In this document: positions 22,907 to 33,267 of the stretch, piece by piece
How the letters are laid out: every line of letters begins with the position of its first letter
How positions within the stretch are numbered: the stretch's first letter is position 1
The notes under the pieces: model-generated
Database searches by the model: none
What the model saw: only the letters and a program-made list of their open reading frames with translations
Told to the model about the DNA's origin: nothing
Assembly (NCBI GenBank): GCA_016715105.1
Contig: JADKBO010000034.1
Location: 1-57,897, forward strand
Reading direction: 5' to 3'
Length of the DNA stretch: 57,897 nucleotides
DNA from: Saprospiraceae bacterium
GTDB taxonomy: Bacteria; Bacteroidota; Bacteroidia; Chitinophagales; Saprospiraceae
Position numbers and translations under genes: made by a program

Positions 22907-25676
22907 ATGTTCATAAAAAAAGCGATCATCGTTGCTTGTTTATTTATTCACTTGATAGGGCAAAGTCAAAGCAAGACAACTCAAATATATTTTAGCGGGG
23001 CAAATTCATATTGGATCGATTTAGACAAAATTTGTACCCCTGAAGCTGCAAATTGTTATGGTTCTCTAAGTCAGTATGCGAACCTTTCTGCTATTCATCC
23101 TAATAATTTTATTGTTTTCATAGAGAATATTTATAAAAATGATTCGATAGGCAATTTATTTGAATGCACTAAAAAAGCTGTTTCCCCCCAACATAATTTT
23201 ACTAAGTTTGGAACCAAGTATCAGCTCAATGTTTTTAATCTTACTTTTGATTATTTAGGTGGGTATTACATTGGTGGCGTTGACCCGACTAAACCTTCCC
23301 AATTTGTGCTAGCAAGGATTTCCTCATTATTTGATTCGAATGCAACGGATGAAATTTTATTTACAGATGAAAATGATCGGCCAAGAGATGTATTGATAAT
23401 AAAAACAAACTATACATTACTAGAGAATTTGAAAAAAACAAATTATACACCTATGATGTGGTCAGTAAAAAAGTAGACACCGTACTTCTTACTGAGCCTA
23501 TACATCACATGACTGCAGATTACATTTCATGTGATTCTATTGTTGTCTATGCTTTTGGAGCTGCAGAAATTCCTAACGAGAATTACAGGTATTGGAACAC
23601 CTATAGGGGAGATGAATTTGAATTATTTGATAGCTTTTTGTATATAAATATGATTATGTAAACAATGTTTTATCCGATAAATGCCTTGTAGATTTAAGAC
23701 CTATAAAAAAATATTTATTTACACCATATTTCACTGCAACAACTACCACAGAGTTTTTAGCATCTGATCCAGAGTGTGATTTATTGATAGATTTAGATAA
23801 GAACAACTCTTCAGGTGTGTTACCCTATGATTATCAACAAAATAAGGTTATTTGCAATGATCTTGAAGCTCCTATTACGGATGATGATGTGTTTATTTCA
23901 ACATCAAATCCCATAGACAGTATTGTACTGACAATTACTGGATCTGCAAATCTAGAATTTGAATCACTAATTATGGAAAATGTAGGCGATTTCTCATTTC
24001 AAAAAATAAATGATTCGACATATATTTTGAAGGGAATATTGAATAGAGCTGACGAACTTTATATGAATGCTTTAAAAAATATTCGATATGTATATTCAGG
24101 TCTGGAGTCGACAGAATTAATCAAAAGAACCATAAATGTCCAAGCTTTTAATGCAGCAAAAAAGAGTGAGATAGTCAAGGCATTTGTCATTTTACAAAAA
24201 TCAAAAAAAGGAATTGATACCACTTTGAGCATTTGTAGACCTTATGTAAACGATGACATGATAAATATTTTGCAATCAAATGTTGGTGGGGTTTGGAGTC
24301 CAAGCTTTATGAGTGGAGGAAATAAATTTGATTCCGAAGTGGATAGAAATGATTTGTATGTTTATGTAACAACTGATTCCATTTGTGGCAATGATACTTC
24401 CATTTTGAGAATTGTAAGAGGTGGGAATCGAAACCTTGGTTTAAATGATGAAGAAAAGATTTGTAAAAGTGATTCTTTAGACGTGACTTTGAATGCTAAT
24501 CCAACTGATGTCATTCTTTGGGAAGATGGTTCAAATGCTCAAAAAAGAACATGGAAGCCACCGGGGAAATACCGGGTAAGTTTAAAAACAGCGGAAGGTT
24601 GCGTTTTTCAAGACTCAGTCAATGTTTTGCCCTTATATAATTTCATTACTACAACCCAAGTGTTATGCCCTGGTGATTCATTTTATTTTAAAGGACAAAA
24701 TTATGGTCTAGGAGCTTACCTGCTGGATACTATTGTAAGCAGTCCTATTTGTGATACGATTAATAGAATAAATATTGCTGAAATATTACAATTTAGTATC
24801 TTTTCATCAAAAGCAATATGTAATGGGGAAAAATATTTACATACGGATGGCATAATGTATGGAGCTGGTGAGCAATATGTTGATTTTATCAAGAGCACCG
24901 ACGGAAGGTGTGATACGATCAATTATGTTACACTTGAAGAAATCCCAAAACCAAATCCAACAATTAGTGGAGATACTTTAATTTGTTTTGGCAGCAAGAC
25001 AGATCTTACAGCGTCCAATCACAATAAATATGAATGGAATACAGGGGAAATGACTAAAACCATCGAAGTTGGTGGAGGTTCGTTTGATGTTACAGTTATT
25101 GATACATTGGATTGCAGTGCGAATGCAACAATATTGGTTGTTGAAAAACCAGAATGGATAATTGATTTAATAGAAAATATAGAGATAGAAGATGGATCGG
25201 CATATGAAATAATACTGACAGGAGATGTTGGTCGAATAGAAGTGCTGAGTATCAATCCTGAAGGAACAGTAAATTATACAAGAGATGGAGATTATTTAAA
25301 CCTTAGCACGGAAAAGGAAGGACTATATCAGTTGATTTTTAAAGATAATATAGGTTGTCTTTTGACTAAAGATTTATTCATTAGGGTAAAAAAAGATAAA
25401 GGAAATATAGCACCCAATATATTTCAAATCAATGCCAGTTTGCCTGAAAACAGAATATGGAAAATTACTTTGGATCAGGATGAAGTGTTTAAATCGATGT
25501 CCATATTTGATAGATGGGGCAATGTGGTTTTTAGTTCTCAAGATGGACCTGAATGGGCTGGCAATGCAAAGAGTGGAGAAAAAGTAATTTCAGGAGTTTA
25601 TGTTTATTTAGTTGAAGTTGAAGACAAAAAGGGAAATCAAAGCATTATGAGTGGTGAAGTTTTAGTGATAGAATAA
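22907..25676 (+). CDS. Gliding-motility-type (CHU_C) surface protein, apparently frameshifted twice
   Basis: One gene of about 923 codons if two single bases are restored. Signal peptide MFIKKAIIVACLFIHLIGQS starts at 22907. The frame closes at 23476 after a run of seven A (23432-23438); adding one A gives an unbroken LKKNKLYTYDVVSKKVDTV. A second shift of the same sign occurs near 23640-23650, after which the frame is open to 25676. The middle has repeated PKD/Ig-like Saprospiria segments. The end is a CHU_C gliding-motility/T9SS domain (SIFDRWGNVVF, GVYVYLVEVED, GEVLVIE), so the protein is exported by type IX secretion and surface-attached. Either sequencing errors or early decay. Confidence 0.75.
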
Positions 25677-25910
25677 CATAGTAACATAGATATAAAACCA
25701 TTAAGGTCTATTTTATAACATATTGTTGTAAACTTGGAACATTGATTTATTTTTTTTGACTTTAAAATGTTTGATGCTACATGAAATTTGCAATGGTTTA
25801 TTTCAAAACCAGACTTATTGTATTTTTAACAATTAGTTTAGACTAACTTTATAATAAGTTGCTTATTTTGCATCAAAATAAACCATTCTTTAAAGCCAAA
25901 AGACATAGTT

Positions 25911-26540
25911 ATGGATTGGACATTTGAAAACATCATTAAAAGTGAAGCGCAGCTCCGTGAAATAATGGGATTTCCCTCTGAAATTGTCACCAGGAAAACC
26001 ATCAATCACATTGATAAACATTGCCGAAGTTTTATCGAAAGCAGCCCATTTATCACCATTGCGACCAGTGATTTGCAAAACAATTTGGATGTTTCACCTA
26101 AAGGTGATCCCCCAGGTTTTGTGAAAATATTGGATGAAAAAACATTGGCAATTCCTGACAGACCAGGCAATAAAAAGGCGGATACGCTTACGAACATCAT
26201 CCAAAATCCACATATTGGATTGATTTTTTTAATTCCGGGCATCAAAGAAACTTTGAGAGTAAATGGGGAAGCAAAAATTGTTACTGATCCTAAGGTTCTT
26301 GAACTGCTCGCGTGTAATGGGAAATTGCCATCCATCGCCATCATTGTTCACGTGAAGGAGGCTTTCATGCACTGTGCCAAATGTATGATCAGGTCTGGTT
26401 TATGGCAAAAAAATGAATCAGATCAGGAAATCGCATTACCAACACTGGGAAAGGCTTTGGTAGATCATGGTAATTTGGACATTTCTTACCAAACATTAGA
26501 TGAAATGATCAAAATGGATGAAAAAACAAATTTATATTGA
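25911..26540 (+). CDS. PPOX-class FMN flavoprotein (pyridoxamine 5'-phosphate oxidase family)
   Basis: Protein of 209 aa with the split-barrel FMN-binding fold. Segments typical of the MSMEG_1061-like subgroup are visible: FITIATSDLQNNLDVSPKGD at about 46-65, IPDRPGNKKADTLTNIIQNP at 80-105, FLIPGIKETLRVNGEA, and HVKEAFMHCAKCMIRSGLW. This subgroup is not the vitamin B6 enzyme; it probably reduces small quinone- or nitro-type substrates using FMN or F420. Monocistronic, 234 bp after the gliding-type gene. Confidence 0.88.
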   Translation: MDWTFENIIKSEAQLREIMGFPSEIVTRKTINHIDKHCRSFIESSPFITIATSDLQNNLDVSPKGDPPGFVKILDEKTLAIPDRPGNKKADTLTNIIQNPHIGLIFLIPGIKETLRVNGEAKIVTDPKVLELLACNGKLPSIAIIVHVKEAFMHCAKCMIRSGLWQKNESDQEIALPTLGKALVDHGNLDISYQTLDEMIKMDEKTNLY

Positions 26541-26591
26541 ATGGAATTCAATTAGTATTTTTGAGTTAGTTCTGAAATAAACGCTTCTAAA

Positions 26592-29003
26592 TCACCTCTT
26601 TTCAAACATGATCATTTCTCTTTCCCCATCCAAGAACTGTAAATCCAATATGTAAGAACCGACCATTAAATTGGAAATATCCAATGATGTTGATGGACGC
26701 TCAATTGTCTGACATAACTTCCCTAGGATGTCATATACCATCAGTTTTGCGATCTGATTTGGAGTGGTGATTTGTAACTGATTATGGCTTGGATTGGGAA
26801 AAACAATCGTCGCATTTTTAGAATCGAAAAGGCTTTTTTGCACAGCTTGAATTTCAGAGAATTTTTCTTCTCCAGCTTCATTTCTAATTTTCAACCGATA
26901 ATACATCACCAATTGATCTGACCATACATTTCGATCCAAATAACTTGCCCTGGAGACATATGCATCGTCGATAACATCATATGGTAAATTAAACCATAGA
27001 CCATCGAGCGAAGCCGATTTTTGAATCGTCAAATCAGCTAACGGTTCTGTGCTGTGGAGCTCCCATGTCAATAATACATCTTGAGTTCCTTCGTTTTTTG
27101 CCTTAAAGTCACTTACCGTAATGGGCAATACAACATTCGAAATTGGTGCAAAATTGGATAACATTAAAATGTAGGCCGCTTGATAGTAAATAGCGGGCTC
27201 GGTAATTTCCCAGGAATTTGCTGGTGAAGTGGTATTGAAATCTAAATAAGCTTTTTGCATGGGTTGACCAAAAGGCGGATTCAATGGTGCGTATGTGTAG
27301 TCTTTGTTTGGGCCACCAGTGACAAAACCAGGAGCAGGCCCATTGGACGAAGTAAGTGCATGGTCGTAAATGGTACCATCATTGAACCAAGAGTGGTACA
27401 TTTCATTGGCACATTCCTCTGCACCAAATTGGTACATATTGGAAAGGTAGACCAAATTCATTGGGTTGACCCCATGGAAATAATGTAATTGTTCCTCTGT
27501 TTTTCGAGCTAAACCCAAGTTATTTGATACATCGAGGTTGTATCTTTTGACCAAAGATGCGAGGATTCCAAAATTGGCTTTTTGCATATTACTGCCCCAA
27601 TGATAAGCCCAGTCTGGCATATTGGCTCTGTACAAATCGTTGTTGTTCCAACGGTAAAAGCCATCCCAATCACCTTGAATGTGTGGTAAAATTGAATTTA
27701 AGATTTCTGTTTTGGTAGCAGCGTGGGCAAATGTTTCTGTGGTGTATTGCATCAAGACATTGTTGAGCGGCATGTTGTTGGAACCCATCCAGTTATTGGC
27801 AACCGGCCCTGCATCGGTAAGATGGTTTTTGAAATAGGTGTGGTAAGTTTCGTTGCCAGTGATTTTATACAAATAAAACGCCATGACCAAAGCTTCTTCT
27901 TTTTGTTCTGCTACTGATCGGTCGGCATCACCAGACTTGATGGTCCCATCATCACAATTGGTCTGTAAGGTATTGTTGTTGATAGAAGGCAGTACGAAAT
28001 CCCAAGATTTGATGGCCAGGTCTTTGAGCACTGTTGCTTCTGTTGACAATTGTGGAACTGTGCTCAGCACATTTGCCGCATGAGCAAATACACCACCCAA
28101 TGCAATGGCAGCGGAAGTACAGGTATGGCCGTAATATCGCGGATCGTAATTATTGCTTGGCGGAGAAGCTGCATTGTGGCTGTAACTGATGCTCCCCATT
28201 TTGATAATGACACTGCCGTCGTTGTTTTGCATTTTTTTCATCCAATCCAGTTCCCATTTGACTTCATCCAACAGATCAGCAATGCCATTGCTACTTTCCG
28301 GGATATTCCAATTGTCTCCAAAAACGAGCGGATTTATTTCATAAGCTAGTAATAAATCGTGCATGGGTCGAGATGCAAACGTGATGTATTTGTTATAGTC
28401 TCCAGCATCAAACCATCCGCCGCTGAGATTTTTAATCAATGAAGTATTATTCACATCATTGTAATATCTGCATTGGAAGTCCTGATTCGCGTTGTGAAAA
28501 TTATTGGTGGCATCGATCCATTTGGTATCTGCATATGGAGCAATTTTGGCCATGTTGCATCGATTGTAGTAAAACATCTTGGTTGCCGCTTTGATGACAT
28601 CCTTGTATACATCGGCCTTTATTTCAAAAACATTTGACCTTCTGGCATTTTGCGCATCGTATATATAATAAGAGCCAGATGTCGTGATGGTGGAAAAATC
28701 AAACCACCAACCTTTGTCTCCACTTTGGCCATGCGTAGCATTACTATTCCAAGAAGTGCGATTGAAGGAGTTTATCAAATTGTTGTTGGTTGCATCGTGG
28801 ACACTGAGACTTGTTGCAGGCGTATATGCCAATGCAGCATTAAATCCAGTTTGTGGATCGGAAATCACTGCAACTTTGTTTCCTGCAGGTAAGTAACCAA
28901 ATTGGTCAATGTGTATGTGACTCGTGACTGGGGTCGAAAGAGTTTGCGCATCCAGGATAAAGAAGCTGTTAATGATGACAGCGATTGTCAGTAATTTTTT
29001 CAT
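26592..29003 (-). CDS. Secreted glycoside hydrolase family 9 cellulase with T9SS tag
   Basis: Protein of 803 aa. Signal peptide (LTIAVIINSFFILDA|Q), then the CelD_N Ig-like domain (HIHIDQFGYLPAGNKVAVIS), then the GH9 (alpha/alpha)6 barrel. The catalytic base region is GGWFDAGDYNKY with D199 and D202; the late motifs NGPAPGFVTGGPNKDY and NSWEITEPAIYYQAA hold the catalytic Glu. A fibronectin-like region precedes the last 70 residues, a type IX sorting domain (VFPNPSHNQLQI, VYDILGK, GSYILDL). It should cut beta-1,4-glucan at the surface or outside the cell. No other polysaccharide gene is adjacent. Confidence 0.95.
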   Translation of the reverse strand: MKKLLTIAVIINSFFILDAQTLSTPVTSHIHIDQFGYLPAGNKVAVISDPQTGFNAALAYTPATSLSVHDATNNNLINSFNRTSWNSNATHGQSGDKGWWFDFSTITTSGSYYIYDAQNARRSNVFEIKADVYKDVIKAATKMFYYNRCNMAKIAPYADTKWIDATNNFHNANQDFQCRYYNDVNNTSLIKNLSGGWFDAGDYNKYITFASRPMHDLLLAYEINPLVFGDNWNIPESSNGIADLLDEVKWELDWMKKMQNNDGSVIIKMGSISYSHNAASPPSNNYDPRYYGHTCTSAAIALGGVFAHAANVLSTVPQLSTEATVLKDLAIKSWDFVLPSINNNTLQTNCDDGTIKSGDADRSVAEQKEEALVMAFYLYKITGNETYHTYFKNHLTDAGPVANNWMGSNNMPLNNVLMQYTTETFAHAATKTEILNSILPHIQGDWDGFYRWNNNDLYRANMPDWAYHWGSNMQKANFGILASLVKRYNLDVSNNLGLARKTEEQLHYFHGVNPMNLVYLSNMYQFGAEECANEMYHSWFNDGTIYDHALTSSNGPAPGFVTGGPNKDYTYAPLNPPFGQPMQKAYLDFNTTSPANSWEITEPAIYYQAAYILMLSNFAPISNVVLPITVSDFKAKNEGTQDVLLTWELHSTEPLADLTIQKSASLDGLWFNLPYDVIDDAYVSRASYLDRNVWSDQLVMYYRLKIRNEAGEEKFSEIQAVQKSLFDSKNATIVFPNPSHNQLQITTPNQIAKLMVYDILGKLCQTIERPSTSLDISNLMVGSYILDLQFLDGEREMIMFEKR

Positions 29004-29264
29004 CCTTCTCCTTTTTATAAATTTCGTGATGTTGTAAAAATAGCGCTAAGCTTAAAGAAAGTGGATAGGGTTTGTACTGATTTTTATGAAAAGTGGCCTT
29101 TGGTTGAAATATTGGAACCTGCAGCTGTGGATTTTATACAAATGTACCTTAGCATGTTGAAACTTGTTGGACACAAATCCCTAAAAGTGCCTATGGAAAA
29201 CTGTTAGCTTTCGTCTTTATTTTTCTTCCGAAGCATTTTTATGTTTAATATTATGTCTATATCT

Positions 29265-29301
29265 GTGGCGGAATGTGGTAAAAAATAATAGATTCCGCCA
29301 C
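29265..29301. repeat. Hairpin repeat, copy 1 (upstream of the ATPase)
   Basis: Stem GTGGCGGAAT / ATTCCGCCAC (10 bp, perfect) around an A-rich loop beginning GTGGTAAAAAATA. Same element as at 29321-29353 and 30871-30904. It lies about 110 bp upstream of the ATPase start codon. Confidence 0.85.
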
Positions 29302-29320
29302 GGATAATAATATTATTATT

Positions 29321-29353
29321 GGCGGAATGTTGTAAAAAAATAAAGATTTCGCC
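29321..29353. repeat. Hairpin repeat, copy 2 (in the ATPase promoter region)
   Basis: Stem GGCGGAAT / ATTTCGCC (one G-T wobble), loop GTTGTAAAAAAATAAAG. It ends 13 bp before the candidate -7 box of the ATPase gene, covering the -33 region, so a protein bound here would affect transcription. Preceded by ATTATTATT, as is copy 3. Confidence 0.8.
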
Positions 29354-29365
29354 ACGGATATGTTG

Positions 29366-29373
29366 TACATTTG
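29366..29373 (+). promoter_or_regulatory. -7 element of the ATPase gene
   Basis: TACATTTG fits TAnnTTTG, giving a start near 29380 and a leader of about 33 nt. The upstream region is occupied by hairpin repeat copy 2 and has no clear -33 TTTG. Confidence 0.45.
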
Positions 29374-29412
29374 AGGGAAATGTATTAATATTACTTCCAT
29401 AAATTGGTAAAA

Positions 29413-30858
29413 ATGGTCATAGGTAGAGCTAAAGAAATACAAGAACTTAAACACTATTTAGGTACAGAAAGAGCTGATTTACTGCTGATTACAGGGAGGA
29501 GGCGGATAGGGAAGACATATTTGATACAAGAAACTTATGGCGAACAAATAGTTTTTCAATTTACTGGTACAAAAGATGAAAGTACTGCGAGTCAATTAGA
29601 AAAATTTTCCATTAAAATTTCGGAATATTCTAAATCAAAAATGAACTTTAATGCTCCGAAAAGTTGGTTTGAAGCTTTCAATATTTTAAAAACATTTTTG
29701 CAAAATTTGAGAAAGACCAAAAGTAAAAGAGTCGTTTTTTTTGATGAGCTTCCCTGGATCAACCAACCAAAATCTAGTTTTCTCAATGAATTTAGTTATT
29801 GGTGGAATGATTGGGCTGCAAAGCAAAATATTTTGGTTGTGATTTGTGGTTCTTCTACGGCATGGATGGTAAGAAAAATCATACAAGATAGGGGTGGGCT
29901 TCACAATAGGTTGACGGGGAGAATACATTTGGAGCCATTTTCTTTGTCTGAAACAAGGGACTTTCTTCATGCCACCAATAATAACTATTCAGACTATGAT
30001 ATTTTGCACATCTACATGTGTATGGGAGGCATTCCCCATTACCTCAATCAAATAAGAAAAGGCGAGTCACCGACCCAAGCCATACACCGCATTTGTTTTA
30101 CAAAAACAGGATTACTGTACAATGAATTTAATGAAGTTTTTGCGTCATTATTTGACAATTACACTGATCATGCGTCAATCATCCGAGCTTTGGCTAGTAA
30201 ATGGAAAGGCCTTACCAGAGCTGAAATTTTGAATCAAACCAAACTCACAGATGGGGGAGGATTTAACAGAACGCTGAAGGAACTAGAAGCCAGCAGTTTT
30301 ATCATGAATTTACCACCGCTATTTAATAAGAAAAAAGGGACTATCTACAGACTCTCTGATGAATACAGCAGGTTTTACATTCATTTTATAGATGGGCAGC
30401 AATATTCTGTTAAAAATTGGATGGCATTCCAAACTTCATCAAAAATCTATACGGCTTGGCAAGGATATGCTTTTGAAAATATTTGTATAAAACACGCGGA
30501 GTCCATCAAAATCTGCCTGGGAATCCACGGTATTGAGTCTTCTGTAAATAGCTTTTATGCGCCATCAAATAAAAATAATCCAGGCTTACAAATAGATATG
30601 CTCATAGACCGAGCAGATAATGTAATCAATATATGTGAAATAAAGTTTTATAACAAAACCTTGAGAGTAGACGTGGATTTCTCGGAGAAGATCAGAATAA
30701 AATCTACCTTGTTTAAAGAGTTAACCAAGTCAAAGAAAAGTATATTCAATACATTGATTACTACTTATGGTGTAGATACCTCAGCCTACAATTCTGGGGA
30801 AATTCAAAATTATATTGATATGAGTTGTCTTTTTAAACAAGAAGAATTGTCTCAATAA
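29413..30858 (+). CDS. AAA ATPase of the archaeal-ATPase/DUF234 family
   Basis: Protein of 481 aa. Residues 1-230 form a STAND-like P-loop ATPase: Walker A GRRRIGKT (28-35), Walker B RVVFFDELPW, then a winged-helix segment. The C-terminal DUF234 region contains a PD-(D/E)XK-like nuclease core, IDMLIDRADNVINICEIKFYN (acidic D ... E-x-K). The family is multicopy in archaea and Bacteroidota and its role is unknown; a defence or mobile role has been suggested. ATG at 29413 follows a TTG three codons earlier. The gene is bracketed by copies of one palindromic repeat (29265, 29321 and 30871), about 12 bp after its stop. Confidence 0.85.
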   Translation: MVIGRAKEIQELKHYLGTERADLLLITGRRRIGKTYLIQETYGEQIVFQFTGTKDESTASQLEKFSIKISEYSKSKMNFNAPKSWFEAFNILKTFLQNLRKTKSKRVVFFDELPWINQPKSSFLNEFSYWWNDWAAKQNILVVICGSSTAWMVRKIIQDRGGLHNRLTGRIHLEPFSLSETRDFLHATNNNYSDYDILHIYMCMGGIPHYLNQIRKGESPTQAIHRICFTKTGLLYNEFNEVFASLFDNYTDHASIIRALASKWKGLTRAEILNQTKLTDGGGFNRTLKELEASSFIMNLPPLFNKKKGTIYRLSDEYSRFYIHFIDGQQYSVKNWMAFQTSSKIYTAWQGYAFENICIKHAESIKICLGIHGIESSVNSFYAPSNKNNPGLQIDMLIDRADNVINICEIKFYNKTLRVDVDFSEKIRIKSTLFKELTKSKKSIFNTLITTYGVDTSAYNSGEIQNYIDMSCLFKQEELSQ

Positions 30859-30870
30859 TATTTTATTATT

Positions 30871-30904
30871 GGCGGAATGTGGTAAAAAAACAAGGATTCC
30901 GCCA
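30871..30904. repeat. Hairpin repeat, copy 3 (downstream of the ATPase)
   Basis: Stem GGCGGAAT / ATTCCGCC, loop GTGGTAAAAAAACAAGG, 12 bp after the ATPase stop. Nearly identical to copies 1 and 2 and in the same orientation, so the ATPase gene is flanked by direct copies. It may also act as the terminator, though no T-tract follows. Confidence 0.85.
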
Positions 30905-31355
30905 CAGTTCTCAGGACGAGAGACGAAAGATGAAAGACGAAAGTTCAATAGATGCAACAAACTATTCTAGTTGGAAATATAATTTTATTTTTTTCAAGTT
31001 AGCCTTGATCATGAACTTTGAAATAATAAAATCGCACAAGAAAAGGTACTTTTTTTCTAAATGAAAAGCAATAACGAAGAATTGGAAAGAGGCAATATTT
31101 GAAACCTGAAATAGCCCTTTCACTCTCTTTTCTGATACCTATGGAGGAAATATAAGTTATCTTTCTTTCATACGTATGGCTATAGGTGCATGCCTTTTTT
31201 CTTTCATCTTTTTCTTCCGAACTATTGTTAATAGCGAAGGATTGGAAGGTTAACTTTACATTGTATTTTGACAAGTGTTGATAGTGTGGCCTTGCATTCT
31301 CGACCAAGCTAGACAAACACTAGACCTACACGCTTTTCTAATTCGTATTAAAAAG
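30905..31355. other. Intergenic region between the ATPase gene and lepB
   Basis: No gene seen in 450 bp. At 30913-30941 is GAGAGACGAAAGATGAAAGA continuing with CGAAAG, the GA-rich 3' motif seen in sense after several other genes. The rest is AT-rich with only short frames on both strands and no RNA gene that I recognise. Confidence 0.55.
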
Positions 31356-31363
31356 TATCTTTG
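31356..31363 (+). promoter_or_regulatory. -7 element of lepB
   Basis: TATCTTTG fits TAnnTTTG; a TTTTC at 31334 stands at about the right distance for a weak -33 box. Transcription near 31370 would leave about 14 nt before the GTG start at 31384. Confidence 0.5.
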
Positions 31364-31383
31364 CCACAGAAAAAAGAAAAGGA

Positions 31384-32964
31384 GTGGCTATATTTATTTT
31401 TTTAATAGTATCGTATCTATTACTGAGTGTAAGTTTATACTTATTATTTCCAAAAGCTGGTGTAGAAGCAAAAAAAGGTTTGATTCCCGGAGTGAACTTC
31501 GTCGAATGGTGTAAAATCATTGGCAAAAATCCTAAGGAAGCACTTTGGCTATTATTTCCAATCGTCAATATTTTCACTTTTGCTGGAATGGCCGTCGATA
31601 TGATGCGTTCTTTTGGCAAGGGTTCATTTGGTAGTGCAGCAGCTGCAGTTATTTATGCACCCGCTGCTTTTTACCAGTTGGCAAAAGGCGATGCTAAATA
31701 TGAAGGACCGATCTTACACAAAGAAAATGTATTTAAGGAAGAGGTTGCAGAGGCTATCAAACTCAAAGATCAGTATAAACTCAATAAACTTAGTGAACAA
31801 AATCCTTTCAAAAAGCCAGTTTGGAGGGAATGGACCGAATCCATCATTTTTGCTGTGTTTGCAGCCGCTTTCATCAGGATGTTTTTGATAGAAGCATACG
31901 TCATTCCTACACCATCTATGGAAGGTTCACTCAATGTAGGTGATTACTTGTTTGTATCAAAGGCACATTATGGAATAAGGACACCCAAAACTGTGGCCAT
32001 GATTCCTCTTTTGCACAACACCATTCCAGGATTGGGCACTGAATCCTACTTGGAGAAACCAAACTTACCTTTTTTCAGACTTCCTGCCCTAGAAAAAATT
32101 GAAAGTGGCAAACCGATAGTTTTCAACTGGCCAGTGGGTGATAGCATTTATTTGACCAAAACCAGATCCTATTTTGTAGGCCAAGAAAGATATAATCCCT
32201 CTTATTTGACCCAAGATCCAGAGCTCAAAAGTTTGGTCGATAATAAGAAAATCATCACCCGACCTGTGGACAAGGAAGATCACTACATCAAACGTTGCAT
32301 TGGTGTTGGAGGCGATAAAATACAAATCATCAACAGACAAGTTTTTGTCAATGATGTTGTGATGAAAAATCCAGAACACATGCAGTTTTTGTATCGTGTT
32401 TTTGTGCCAAATAGCGTCAATGTCAACGTCAAAAAATTTGCGGAGTGGGGTATTGACCGTGGTGATATTGCAGGGACCGATTACTTCTTTTTGGACAGCA
32501 CACAAGTCAATAAAATCAAATCCATGAACTCAGAAGTTCAGGTCGAAATTTACAATCATCCACCAGACCCTGGTAGGTTATTTCCATTTGATTCAGTACA
32601 TTTTGGTCAATGGACGGTTGATAATTTTGGCCCCCTTACCGTTCCCAAAAAAGGAATGACGATCAAACTGAGTCCTGAAAATATCGCCTTATACCGACGT
32701 GCCATCAGTGTTTATGAGCACAATGTGTTGATCGAAAATGGTGATCAATATACCATCAATGGCCAATCTACCGATAGCTATACCTTCAAACAGGATTATT
32801 ACTGGGCTATGGGTGACAACCGTCACAATTCTGAAGATAGCAGGATGTGGGGATTTGTACCGCATGAAAACATCGTTGGGAAACCACTCTTTATTTGGTT
32901 CTCTAAAGATGAAAATGGCATCAATTGGGATAGGATTTTCAAATACGCGGGATCTAAGGATTAG
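31384..32964 (+). CDS. lepB: Signal peptidase I
   Basis: S26A serine protease of 526 aa that cleaves Sec signal peptides at the outer face of the inner membrane. Catalytic Ser is in IPTPSMEGSL and the general-base Lys in DHYIKRCIGVGGD; conserved box E is YYWAMGDNRHNSEDSR. It is much longer than the E. coli enzyme (324 aa): two extra N-terminal membrane segments with an LFPKAG...PGVNFVEW region, plus large inserts, as usual in Bacteroidota. The GTG start is the best fit but follows AAGGA with almost no spacing; the frame is open upstream into the promoter. Monocistronic. Confidence 0.94.
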   Translation: MAIFIFLIVSYLLLSVSLYLLFPKAGVEAKKGLIPGVNFVEWCKIIGKNPKEALWLLFPIVNIFTFAGMAVDMMRSFGKGSFGSAAAAVIYAPAAFYQLAKGDAKYEGPILHKENVFKEEVAEAIKLKDQYKLNKLSEQNPFKKPVWREWTESIIFAVFAAAFIRMFLIEAYVIPTPSMEGSLNVGDYLFVSKAHYGIRTPKTVAMIPLLHNTIPGLGTESYLEKPNLPFFRLPALEKIESGKPIVFNWPVGDSIYLTKTRSYFVGQERYNPSYLTQDPELKSLVDNKKIITRPVDKEDHYIKRCIGVGGDKIQIINRQVFVNDVVMKNPEHMQFLYRVFVPNSVNVNVKKFAEWGIDRGDIAGTDYFFLDSTQVNKIKSMNSEVQVEIYNHPPDPGRLFPFDSVHFGQWTVDNFGPLTVPKKGMTIKLSPENIALYRRAISVYEHNVLIENGDQYTINGQSTDSYTFKQDYYWAMGDNRHNSEDSRMWGFVPHENIVGKPLFIWFSKDENGINWDRIFKYAGSKD

Positions 32965-32969
32965 GACAA

Positions 32970-33225
32970 TAGGAGTTCAATGGGAGTTCAATAGGAGTTC
33001 AATGTGAGTTCAATGTGAGTTCAATGGGAATTCAATCCCTTGCAGAAGCAGGGACACGTGGGAGTTCAATGTCCTGCGGCTTGTCCCAGCTTTTCGGACG
33101 CAATGTTCCTAGACTTCAAAGGATTTCAATGTCCGTTTAATGTCCTGCTGCCTTGGCCTGTCCCTGCTTATTGCAAGGGGCACAATGTTCCTACACAGTG
33201 TAGGAACACAGGCCTTCTGGACAAT
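32970..33225. repeat. Intergenic repeat mosaic after lepB
   Basis: Six imperfect copies of GGAGTTCAAT(A/G/T)G run from 32970 to about 33030, followed by AATCCCTTGCAGAAGCAGGG, a further GGGAGTTCAATGTCCTGCGG, several GGNTTCAATGTCC words and the hairpin CCTACACAGTGTAGG at about 33191-33205. Order and wording match the mosaic after czcB (10351-10510), 22 kb away, so these are copies of one composite element. No coding capacity. Confidence 0.8.
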
Positions 33226-33267
33226 TACTTGCAGTGCAGGGAAACCTTGGAATTCAATTTGCTTTAA

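Noticed and set aside
22712..25766. Similar strings TTGATTTATTTTTTGACTTT before and TTGATTTATTTTTTTTGACT after the gliding-type gene
   Set aside because: Short AT-rich matches that could arise by chance; no element boundaries or target duplication.
30879..31064. Frame of 61 codons through the hairpin and GA-rich repeat after the ATPase
   Set aside because: Encoded mostly by repeat DNA; composition does not look like protein.
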